Assembly: GCA_026874595.1 (NCBI GenBank)
Contig: CM049315.1
Location: 8,612,664-8,676,663, forward strand
DNA length: 64,000 bases
Direction of reading: 5' to 3'
Source of the DNA: Sipunculus nudus
Taxonomy: Eukaryota; Annelida; Sipuncula; Golfingiida; Sipunculidae
The notes under the pieces are model-generated. The model was given only the letters and a program-made list of their open reading frames with translations. It was not told the origin of the DNA and searched no databases. Within the stretch, counting starts at the first letter, position 1. Every line of letters starts with the position of its first letter. Of the stretch, positions 55,050 to 64,000 are shown piece after piece. The position numbers and the translations under genes were made by a program.

Positions 55050-56060
55050 GAATGACCCTCAGCGTTTGCTGAGTTGTGGCCTGTAAAATGACATATCAGA
55101 CAAAACAACGAGGAAGCAAACAAAGCTGACCACAAAAGACGAACAGACAGACATACTGATACATCTGTGATAACAGATTATCAGACAAAAGTGCCGAAGG
55201 TAAAGAAGAGCAAAATTAGCGATAGTTTATATAGATAAGGTTTATAATTTTGGAGATATGGCCAAAACATGATATGTTGGGGAGGTGAAGGTGCAGCGCC
55301 CCCTAGTGGCTATATCCGGAAAATGAAAAATCTGTTTTGAGATATTAGTGTATCACATAAGATGTACCAGTTTTAAAAGGATTCCTGAAAAAACTGTGAC
55401 CTGTAAAAATGCTATATATGAGACGCAAGAACCAGCAAGTAGGCGGATTTGAGGACAACTGACAAACAGACAGACACACTGACAAAGTGACACAAGTTTG
55501 AGACCAGATGACATTACTAGGTCATGAAGAAGACTCAGGGAAAGAAAATAAGCCATAGTTTCTGTAATTGAGGCTTTGGGTTTTAGAGATATGGTCAATA
55601 TAATGATATGTGTGTGAGGGTCATGTGCAGCGCCACCTAGCGGCCATATCCGGAAAATGAAAAAAAAATTTTTGAGAAATTATTGAAAAATATAATATGC
55701 ATCAGTTTTCAAATGCTTCTTTAAAAACTGTGGCCTGTAGAATGCTATATGTGAGACACAAGAATCAGCAAGCAGCCAAATTTGAGGACAACTGACAAAC
55801 AGACGGACACACTGACAAAGTGACACAAGATTGAGACCAGATGACATTATCAGCTTATGGAGAAGACTCAGAGAGAAAAATAAGCTATAGTTTATGTAAT
55901 TGAGGCTTTGGGTTTTAGAGATATGGCCAATGTAATGATATGTGTGTGAGGGTCGTATGCAGCGCCCCCTAGCAACCATATTCAAAAAATGAAAAAAAAG
56001 CAATTTCGAGATACTACTGTATCACTTATGATATGCCAGTTTCAAACAAATTCCTGCAAT
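55050..56060 (-). repeat. 333-bp tandem array with CTCF-like motifs
   Basis: CAGCGCC(C/A)CCTAG motifs recur at about 55294, 55627 and 55961, 333-334 bp apart. Each lies in the same context (GATATGGCCAA upstream, CATATCCGGAAAATGAAAAA downstream) with a GACAGACACACTGACAAAGTG stretch between units. Confidence 0.85.
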
Positions 56061-56405
56061 AATGTGGCCTTTGGCGCAAGATGAATGAAATCACGAAATA
56101 TCTCTATTCACGAGATATTTTACGAGATACTGCAACACTTGAAATAAAATCTTGAAGTGCTAGTTGAATGCTACCTGATGCAAAAAACTAGATCACTCTA
56201 GCTTTAAAACTGACAAAGTTAGAAAAATAAGACCCCTTATTTCGAATATCATGACTTTCCCCCCAAAATTTGTAACCATGATTACGGCAAATCTGAGTCA
56301 GCTACACACCAGATGACAGGCTTTGGAATGACGATTACAATGAGCTATTGTTGAAGTAGATACGACTAATAGTCACAAAGATATGAAGAAAAAACCGTTT
56401 TGAGA

Positions 56406-56445
56406 AGTTTTGATGACCTTGACCTTGACCTTTGACTTATTTTGA
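56406..56445. promoter_or_regulatory. run of nuclear-receptor half-sites
   Basis: TGACCTTGACCTTGACCTTT, then TGACTT and TTGACC, are abutting copies of the TGACCT (AGGTCA) half-site. A weaker run lies at 54826-54865 and an inverted one at 15959-15978. They are part of the repeat, so function is unproven. Confidence 0.45.
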
Positions 56446-56591
56446 CCAAAAACAATAGGACACCTAGATATTTAATTTTCCATCATCTCTGAAAGTTTCA
56501 AGGTGATTGTGGCGAAAATTGTGGCCAGGAGGGTGCAGACCAACAAACCAACAAACACACAGACAGACAGACATACGCAACTGACCATCAT

Positions 56592-56697
56592 GCTTGCCGA
56601 AATCATTGATTCCGGCAAGCAAAAAAACAAAAAGACAGACAAATGGACATACGGAACTGACCAACATGCTTGCCGAAATCGAAGATTTCCGGCAAGC
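56592..56697. repeat. two terminal hairpins of the repeat family
   Basis: GCTTGCCG pairs with CGGCAAGC at 56592-56620. A longer version, with GATTTC/GAAATC pairing as well, lies at 56668-56697. They sit at the outer edge of the repeat, where Helitron-like or other rolling-circle elements carry a hairpin, but no CTRR end was confirmed. Confidence 0.6.
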
Positions 56698-56894
56698 AAT
56701 AAATCATACAGGTTTGATCTCAACTAATATAATGATTTGACATCAGAGCACCGCTTAAATTCCTTTAGTATTTTTATAACGTATATGTTTTAAATCAACT
56801 AATATAAATTATGTGGGTACAAACATTAAAGTAACAGGTTAGATAAATCATTTCATTAACCAAATAAAAGAAACAAAGCAACTTATTATTGCAG

Positions 56895-57109
56895 TTAGAT
56901 GTTAAATGATTGCATAAAACCCATGCCCGGCTCACTTCGGAATTACATAATACCAGTATTACTGCTGTGGCAACTGAAATGGTATGTGGATTTGTAAAGT
57001 CGGTAAATATCTCTGTTGAAAGAATCTGTCACAAGCCTAGTCATATGTACAGCCAGAGTGAGATAATACAAATCGCCAGTGTAGGCAGATTTGTCAAAAG
57101 AACATACAG
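56895..57109 (+). pseudogene. exon-like ORF, copy 1, with an in-frame stop
   Basis: A 215-nt block between an acceptor (TTATTATTGCAG) and a donor (ACATACAG/GTATCA). After TTA GAT GTT AAA the frame meets TGA, then stays open to the donor with AVATEMVCGFVKSVNISVER and PSHMYSQSEIIQIASVGRFV. It is a near-duplicate of copy 2, 726 bp downstream. Use of this copy would truncate the product. Confidence 0.45.
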
Positions 57110-57620
57110 GTATCATATTATGTAATACACAACAGTTACAGCCCTTTGTGAATCTCGACACTGATTATCTCATCATTCATATAAGCGTCGGTGTAGATAA
57201 AGTCTCATAACACTGCTAAACCACAGTAAACACTGGCCATATGTCCTCCTGTTGCGTAAGTACTCCGGTATCAACAAAAATTCAGGTGCAGTACAGCTGT
57301 GTGCACTTGTCGAGTGTAAGGAATGATTCATAAGTCCCGTAATCACAGATCAGTTAAATCTGGCTGAGAATTATGTATGTTTGCTGAATGGGAAGTGTGT
57401 TGAAGAGGGCATTTACGAAACAGGAAACTTATTGAAATATGTGTGGATGATATTTACCACCTTGTATACTCCGTTTAATAATTTAAACAATTGATGACAA
57501 TTAAAATTAAGAGCTCATTTCTATACCTAGTAGTACACATTGTTAATTACTGGATTTAACAGGTTATATCAAACATTTCATTAACCAAAATAAAAGAAAC
57601 AATGCAACTTATTATTGCAG

Positions 57621-57835
57621 TTAGATGTAAAATTATTGCATAAAACCCATGCCCGGCTCACTTTGGAATTACTTAATACCAGTATTACTGCTGTGGCAAC
57701 TGAAATGGTATGTGTATTTGTAAAGTCAGTAAATATTTCTGTTGAAAGATTCTGTCACAAGCCTAGTCATATGTACAGCCAGAGTGAGATAATACAAATC
57801 GCCAGTGTAGGCAGATTTGTCAAAAGAACATACAG
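57621..57835 (+). CDS. exon-like ORF, copy 2, open
   Basis: The same 215-nt block as copy 1, but open throughout (LDVKLLHKTHARLTLELLNT, then ATEMVCVFVKSVNISVERFC). It is flanked by the same acceptor and donor and ends two bases into a codon. The next exon-like block supplies the third base. The protein is not recognised. The two copies suggest mutually exclusive exons or a simple local duplication. Confidence 0.42.
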
Positions 57836-58480
57836 GTATCATATTGATGACAATTAAAATTAAGAGCTCATTTCTATACCTAGTAGTACACTTCTGTAAA
57901 TGACTGGATTCAAAGATTTAATATAAGCAAATAAACCCATTTAAACAGACATGTTAATATAGAAATGATTTACAATATATTCCTGCTAGCTTGTTGCTAG
58001 TTGGTTCTCTCTCTCATAATATAAATTTACATAAATAGTATCATCTTTTATTCGTAATTATCCATAAATGTTCTGTTGTTCTCTCTGCAAAATTGATATG
58101 CTATCAATTGATACAGTTTAGTGTTAAGGGTATTTACTTTCTGCCTATTACTATAACATTACCAATAACCCAGTTTGACAATAAATTATGGAAACATTTT
58201 ATTATACTTAGAGGTTAATTGTTATTCAGGCATTGTTCGTCCACTAAGGTAAATATAAGCCCTATTAATGTATTATAGTGAATGGAATATGTTCTTTGTT
58301 TTACCTGTATATAATAACGGTTAAATCAAACAAATCCGCATAAATTGTCAAGTTTAGTCAATGGATAAGTATTTTTATATTGTCATGATGATTTTAATAT
58401 CAAAGATTTTTATTATTGGCATGTATTTTTATTCAATTTGTGTGGAATAGATACTGCTGCTTTGTCTTCATTTGTTGCAG

Positions 58481-58592
58481 GAAACGGACATGTTTTGCCT
58501 CCTGTTTACACCAGTACATTCCGCACAGCTACAGCACCGGGGATACAGTGGATGTTGCCCAGGAGCAGTGCTTCGAACATATATATTTAAAG
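58481..58592 (+). CDS. downstream exon-like ORF in matching phase
   Basis: It lies between the acceptor TTTGTTGCAG and the donor AAAG/GTAATA. One base completes the codon left by the 57621-57835 block, after which 37 codons are open (KRTCFASCLHQYIPHSYSTG, then DTVDVAQEQCFEHIYLK). It is comparatively GC-rich for the region. No family is recognised. A terminal exon was not found before the 3' LTR. Confidence 0.42.
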
Positions 58593-58599
58593 GTAATAA

Positions 58600-59100
58600 C
58601 AGTAAATTAACAGATATGGAAATGGACTCGCCTTATACGGAAGAGACTTTTTACATTCTCTAGTCCTGGAGAAGCAAGTACATTGATGCTGTCATCTAGG
58701 TGGTGATATTTACACGGTGCAGCCCATGCATTTTGGACATTATATAAACTACATGACCCACAGATCGGTTCATTTACCATATTTTACAATATGCATATTT
58801 TACATTTCTATGTTGTGATTATATGATATGTTCTTGTAAATAACGATGACACCATAATAAATTGGGGGTGGGGAACCAATTAAGACATTAATGGCATTGT
58901 ATGATAAATACTTTCAGATCAAAAGGAACTTTTTGTTTTTTTTTCCTGGTATTATTATCTTTCCGGCCAGGTTTTTTTTTTTACAGAAAGGCTCCAGTGC
59001 ATTTTCCATCAAAATTCCTTGTAATCGTTAAGGTAATTGAATATCCTGTTAGTTTGACACTTAAAAAAAGAAACTTTGTTTCTATTTTTTTTCGTTAACC
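58600..59100. other. AT-rich end of the LTR-unit interior
   Basis: No coding signal is seen. It leads into the polypurine tract. Confidence 0.4.
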
Positions 59101-59110
59101 GGGGAGGGAG
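59101..59110 (+). promoter_or_regulatory. polypurine tract of the pol-less unit
   Basis: GGGGAGGGAG directly abuts the 3' LTR start TGTAGGATATTC, in contrast to the T-rich DNA before it. Confidence 0.75.
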
Positions 59111-59563
59111 TGTAGGATATTCAATATACCCCTTAAATAGATAACCCCTCCCCCCACACTGTAAGTGGGATCAATTATTAATGTCCTGATAATGAATCAC
59201 AGCCAGGTAAGAGAGAGGGCATAGAAGTCAGTCATGAGTTAGCGGGCCTAGAGGTCAGATCTAAGGGACCCGCAGGTATGTCCCTTAGGGAGTAGCTGGG
59301 GTCCCTACGTATGTTAAAGGAAATGAGACTGTGAAGCCAATAATATAGAGAGTAACCGGCCACATTACAGATCTTTAGTAAAACGTATACTCGAAGCATA
59401 CCCTCCGTATCTGTAGCAAGCGTACACCCGATGCACTGACTGACAGTATACTGTTTTGGCCTGTGAGTAATAACCATTCTTACTTCGGACAGATTTTTAT
59501 CTATTGTTGATGATAAACTAAAATTCCTGTGTTGTTTTCTATTTCCTGTGGGAAAACCCTACG
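59111..59563 (+). repeat. 3' LTR of the pol-less unit
   Basis: It starts TGTAGGATATTC and ends AAAACCCTACG, the last base differing from the 5' LTR. Scattered substitutions and a CAGTATACTG-region insertion distinguish it from the 5' LTR. Confidence 0.88.
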
Positions 59564-61440
59564 GCATAAAGCAGGGAGCTTATTAAACGTTATAGAACAA
59601 ATGCAAGTGATGTGATAAATGTGTTCTTCTGTGTGACGGCTTGAGGGAGAGAAGAGTAAGTTAGTTAAATGGCTTATATTAAAGGTACAAAACCATTTGC
59701 AATATATATCTATTATATATTTACAATACTTTATATTAGTTAAATACTAAAGTTTCCCAGCACAATCATCCCTATACACGGACGTATTGTCTCTTATTCA
59801 AAGGTTTTATATCTTGTTATGGTTCTGTGTGTTAGTAAACACAGTCAACATGTGTTTACCACGATACGACTACCTGAATAGGGATTGGAATTTGCGCATG
59901 CGCAGCAACTCCTAAGCAAATATAAGAGGCATCAATGAAGACACACAGAAGAAACACCCAATGTGGGTTAAAAATCATGATCTGTGAAGTTATACGGTAC
60001 GCCCAACATGCAGCGTGCGCGCTGTATATGTTTTACGTCAGTAATCGCACCCGATTCACTTTATTTCCACTCATATACAGGGGTAAGCTCGTTAGAACGA
60101 GATATTGGCAGAAACCATATTATTTCAAGGAGAACATACCGTATTTTCTGTATATTTAACATTCCTGTTATTTGAATAGGTCCCTTAAGGTACAACGATA
60201 GATCCAACTTAAAACACCTTGTTCCTTCCGCGCTATATAGGTCTAGCTCACCTCGGTTTGGGTTTAAAACACGGGAAACTCAGTTTGATATTTAGAAAAA
60301 GACCACCATATGATGTTTAAATATTTTATATCATACCTGGTAATATATGGGTTTCCCCATGCAGTAAGATGATCCTATCAAATACTGATTCGAATGCTGA
60401 TGGGCCTACTTTGCAGGGGGACAGTTAGAAAAGTCTTGATCAAGGTTTTTATGGGAAGGGGACATAGTAGTCGTATTCTTGTGATTCTGCTCAGTGTGGC
60501 GAGGTAAGTGTTCTATATATATGAAGGTTTAGCCTTTAAATGCTCTCAGCATAGAAATGGCTCTAAGAAAACGTGATGAAGACCTGTGTGACGTCATTCT
60601 AATGGGAGCAAAACCTCTGAATCATGCATTCCATGAATTCCATGCCGAGATAAAAGTGGTAACTAGCTTGGTTACCGCCTTCTGTTTTGATTATATACTG
60701 TTGAGACGCATACTATAAATAATATAAGTGAATCATGCAATTGGAGGAGGTGTGACGTGCTTGCGTATATCACAGGTACATGTAAGACCCTTGTTTGGGA
60801 CAGACGCCCATGATATTATCAATCCATTAATTTAAAATTGTATGCATATGGTGTATTCAAAAACACTGATAACGTTGTTTTATTTTAAATCTTAGTGTTA
60901 AAATGTATACATAATGGATGTAAAACACCAATTCGTGAAACAGTGTAACTATAAAAAGAAAAAAAAATTGTGTGGGATTATTTGGACAATATGTCGATGA
61001 AATCTTTTATCTGTAACTTCAGAGCGTTAGAGCCTCCTATATTTGCTGTTATTTTCTTTAGAAAATGTCTTGTATAATTTTTAAGCATTTAGCCTCTAAT
61101 CTTCTATAGTTTCATTCATATTTTACTGCACGATGGTAGTCCTGATGCCACAGTGTTATTCAGTTCAGACAGCGGCATACAGTGCACAATGTGACTGCAG
61201 TGGAATTGACTGGCCCAGTGGTAACAGCTGATGAGAATAAAATTGATCCAGGCATCTGATCAGATTTGTTCTCATTGTTTGGAAACCCTTATTATAGGCA
61301 GTAAAAAAATTCAGGATAATATATAACTTATTTGCGATATGAACGTCCCATTGCATCAAGGGCCGGCACGGAGTTTACGTCTAATGATGCTTTGGATCAC
61401 ATTTTAATGTACGCATTTCAGCTGCAAATATAAATACTAA
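59564..61440. other. unassigned DNA with a possible promoter
   Basis: A perfect palindrome TGCGCATGCGCA at 59893-59904, the NRF-1 type motif, lies 31 nt before an ATG at 59935. The frame from that ATG is open to a possible GGG/GTAAGC donor near 60085. Without further exons no gene can be claimed. The remainder shows no recognised feature. Confidence 0.35.
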
Positions 61441-61559
61441 CAACGCCCTGCCAGGGCAACGACTGGAAATGTGTTCTTGAAGTTCTCATTAGAAGCTAGG
61501 TACGGTTATGAGCAGATTTCACTCCGATCGACTAAATTTAGTTACGGTTACGACTCAGC

Positions 61560-61945
61560 CCTGCTAGGGCTTACTATACAAGGTTATGCCCCGGCGAACT
61601 ACGGGTATATAAGAGGCTATAGTCACACAATCCTGGTTTTGCCATCCCGGTGGCACTACGGGTGTATAAGAGGCTATAGTCACACAATCCTTGTTTTGCC
61701 ATCCCGGTGGCACTACTGTTGTATAGGAGGCTATAGTCACACAATCCTGGTTTTGCCATCCCGGTGGCACTACGGTTGTATAAGAGGCTATAGTCACAAA
61801 ATCCTGGTTTTGCCATACCGGCGAACTACGGGTATATAAGAGGCTATAGTCACACAATCCTGGTTTTGCCATCCCGGTGGCACTACGGTTGTATAGGAGG
61901 CTATAGTCACACAATCCTGGTTTTGCCATCCCGGTGGCACTTTGG
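61560..61945. repeat. 57-bp minisatellite, about 6.5 units
   Basis: GGCTATAGTCACACAATCCT recurs at 61615, 61672, 61729, 61786, 61842 and 61899. The period is 57 bp, with one unit of 56. Because 57 is a multiple of three, the array gives long open frames on both strands that repeat every 19 residues. These are artefacts. Confidence 0.93.
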
Positions 61946-61949
61946 TTGC

Positions 61950-62580
61950 ACTTCGTAGTTAATCGTAGTCAATTCTATTTGGACCGTACTCAAACCCAAT
62001 GACCCGTAGTCGATTCTGATCAACCGTCTTCTGTCGGCAACGTGTCCCGGTGGAGTTTTGCGGGCACGATACTAGGGCTTACTAAGGTTAGGTCCCGGTG
62101 AAATATGGTTAGCTACAATATACGACGTTTTACTAGGGTTAAGGATTTTAGCAGGATGCCTGGAGGGTCGGCTACTGTAAGGCCAAGTCTTGTGATGGAA
62201 AATATTGACTAGAAAAAATTATCAAAACTATATAAATTCAAGTCCCAGCATCCATCTCTTAAATTCTTGATTAACTGGTATCATAGATTGACCTTGCTGA
62301 GGAGATCATCGGCCCCTTTTCATTTTGTCTGTTTTGTTTTTTTTTCAGAAAAAGTGCAGTTGTAATTCTGGATTTGTGCCTTTCTAAAATATAAAGTTTT
62401 TTTTCTTGTCACAGAATGGAAACCCCAATCCCTGTCCATGAATGATAATTGAATTCCATCGCTCATTCATATGAAGGCTATTAACCATATAACAGACTCT
62501 TGTGCAAGTTTGAAAACATTCTGGTATATTTCTGTGATCATTATTTATATTATATATTTTCTACATTTACTATTATAATC
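61950..62580. other. low-complexity flank with one dispersed repeat
   Basis: 62080-62240 is a diverged match of 63225-63385. Both have GTTTTACTA(G/A)GGTTAAG, AGxAxGATGCC, then GACCAAGTCT-like and GAAAATATTGA blocks. Nothing else was recognised. Confidence 0.5.
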
Positions 62581-62584
62581 CATG

Positions 62585-62594
62585 ATATATATAA

Positions 62595-62672
<78 letters not shown>
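62585..62672. repeat. (TA)n microsatellite
   Basis: TA tract with a short ATGTA break near 62608. Confidence 0.95.
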
Positions 62673-62675
<3 letters not shown>

Positions 62676-63224
62676 CAATATATGCAACACCATTATCAAC
62701 TGGTTATGATTCAAACTTTAAATATTAAAAGAGTCTTTAAGACGGTATCTGAATATCCTGGTCTCTTGGCCTTTAATTGGTTTATAAGTGGCCCCTGTAA
62801 GTCTCATTTTATGCTGATGGGGAATTCTTGTTTATAAGTCAGTGCATTTCTAACATTACCTTAATAAATACCCTGTTTTTTCTCTTGTTATATTTTCCTC
62901 TTCTTTGTTTCACACCTGTGGGTAGAACTAGGATACCTCATCAAACTGATTCTCTACCTGGGACTGATCCCGGGTGGCTTCATTCTTTGTTTTCCTGCAC
63001 AGTATTGTGAATATCTAATTAAGTATCTCTTGGGGCCGTAGGTAAACGGGGTTTATTGGCATTAGACGTACTATAACCCTATTGGAACAGTTAAAAACCC
63101 TGTAGGAGAACTCTGCTGAAACCTTAGAAGGTCCACCAGTACCTAATTCATCTCGGTTTTAGAGTCGAACCCGTGGTCAATCGTAGCTTAGGAGCACCGT
63201 AATCCGCCGGGGGCTAACGGGACC

Positions 63225-63385
63225 AAAAACCAAGATTATGTGAAAGGGACCTATATAGCTACGTTTTGTGTGGTTTTACTAAGGTTAAGAATGACTTAAG
63301 TAAGATGCCATGCAGGAGGGACTGACCAAGTCTGACGAACGAAAATATTGAAAAGAAATCGTAATTATATAAATGGCCTCATACG
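63225..63385. repeat. second copy of a dispersed repeat
   Basis: It corresponds to 62080-62240. The larger shared context (GGxACCxTAxTAG, GTGGTTTTACTAAGG, AATATTGAAAAGAAAT) suggests an old dispersed element with no coding capacity. Confidence 0.5.
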
Positions 63386-64000
63386 TCATTTTTCTTCTGT
63401 AGAATAGAAGGATATCGTTGTACATAGGTAAAGATATATATATCCCCCCCCCCCGAAAGCGCTGAAAAGAGTGCTTACAGAGAGATAAATGAAAATTGTA
63501 AGACATGAATTCTTCCTGGCATATCGTGGTGTTTTGCTCGTGTCGACAGTCCGTGAGAAACGACCATATACGACCCTCGATCCCTTGGCCCTTACTTGTT
63601 ATGACGAGATACCTATAGATCTATACATATCGGATAACCCCATGCAGGATGAATAAACATCATTAAACGTATGGCCAATATGCTGCGCAATGTCCCATGA
63701 AACGATTGCTATATATCTAATAAGAAAAGCCTTTATATGACATAAATAGATTTACGCCGCCAGCGGTTCTTAGGAAATGATTTATTTGCGATATTAAACC
63801 GCCTTATCGGCCGCTCAAAGGACATCCTGTTCTTAAGAGTTAGTGTTGTAGGAGACCGTCATATAACCATGATCTTGGAAGTACGCTATATATTGGCATC
63901 AAGCCAACAAAACAGGATTATATATATAGATAATAGCTGTGTATAACTATAAATTTAGAATCAGATTATTAAGTAATGTAAACAGTAAAGGAGTTTTTAT
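63386..64000. other. right edge of the window, nothing recognised
   Basis: A short (TA)n/poly-C tract lies at 63433-63453. No gene or repeat was assigned. Confidence 0.4.

Larger units (their letters stand above)
53560..56705 (-). repeat. inverted third copy of the non-coding repeat family
   Basis: This is the reverse orientation of the 13660-17760 blocks. It starts with GACCAGAGGTCACGCGCTTGCCGGAAATG. It then has about six tandem units of 148 bp (53780-54640), a TGACCTTGACC run (54829-54840), three 333-bp units (about 55050-56060) and a second TGACCT run. It ends with two GCTTGCCG/CGGCAAGC hairpins. Confidence 0.78.
51233..59563 (+). mobile_element. 8.3-kb LTR-bounded unit without recognisable pol
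   Basis: LTRs of about 450 bp lie at 51233-51682 and 59111-59563 in direct orientation. A polypurine tract (GGGGAGGGAG, 59101-59110) touches the 3' LTR, as in a genuine LTR retrotransposon. The interior has no reverse transcriptase, protease or integrase. It holds short unassigned frames (51815-52250), an inverted copy of the 13.7-17.7 kb repeat (53560-56705) and spliceable exon-like ORFs (56895-58592). A clear target duplication was not found (GCTAT against GCATA). It is either a non-autonomous element that captured other DNA or a locus bracketed by two LTRs. Confidence 0.75.

Noticed and set aside
61471-61929. Long overlapping frames on both strands
   Set aside because: The 57-bp period keeps every frame open, so there is no independent coding evidence.
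1-64000. CRISPR arrays, bacterial operons or prophage
   Set aside because: The tandem arrays have degenerate, directly adjacent units without spacers, and gene structure is eukaryotic.

Overview
This is a non-coding-rich stretch of animal nuclear DNA. It is most likely from a bivalve or other marine mollusc, and that assignment is an inference. The supporting signs are intron-containing genes with GT/AG splice sites, a low GC content, many long (TA)n and poly-C tracts, Tigger/pogo elements with TA target duplications, Tx1/L1-like and 2A-bearing LINEs, a Gypsy element with the unusual Gmr1-like domain order, a hammerhead-ribozyme sequence, and a repeat family with TGACCT half-site runs and GACAGACAGACA tails. 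No bacterial operon, rRNA, CRISPR or intact tRNA was seen.

The backbone is a large direct segmental duplication. Copy A runs about 2580-12740 and copy B about 27515-49710. Copy B is longer because it took up a Tigger element (33316-34461), a Gypsy element (about 35368-41863), a LINE (42719-47519), an unexplained 2.6 kb block (28556-31183) and a 1 kb block (47810-48840). Copy A took up a different LINE (8261-12330). Each copy serves as the empty-site control for insertions in the other, so target-site duplications can be read directly.

The duplicated segment carries a host gene on the minus strand that I reconstructed from matching splice phases. Three exons (42092-41986, 34804-34618, 32071-31925) encode a 146-residue secreted protein with ten cysteines after its signal peptide. 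I do not recognise its family. Copy A (7300-4385) is a pseudogene with a nonsense mutation in exon 1, a +1 frameshift in exon 2 and a 10-nt deletion in exon 3. A possible second cysteine-rich two-exon minigene lies beside it in both copies (2701-3074; 27655-27978). A separate intronless minus-strand gene (970-1416) encodes a secreted beta/gamma-crystallin-like protein with a TATA box.

Layout: 1-2580 holds the crystallin-like gene, (TA)n tracts and a hammerhead motif. 2580-12740 is copy A with its LINE. 12790-13640 is a Tigger 5' remnant. 13660-17760 is a non-coding repeat family with internal tandem units of about 147 bp and CTCF-like motifs. 18050-18860 holds MITEs. 19184-21017 is a DNA transposon with subrepeat-built inverted repeats and a perfect 8-bp target duplication. 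22062-25720 holds DNA-transposon ends and Gypsy LTR fragments. 27515-49710 is copy B. 50260-50850 is a degenerate minisatellite. 51233-59563 is an LTR-bounded 8.3 kb unit without recognisable pol, which carries duplicated, spliceable exon-like ORFs and an inverted copy of the 13.7-17.7 kb repeat. 59564-64000 is mostly unassigned, with a 57-bp minisatellite.

Most open frames in the window come from dinucleotide repeats, from minisatellites whose period is a multiple of three, or from decayed transposons.
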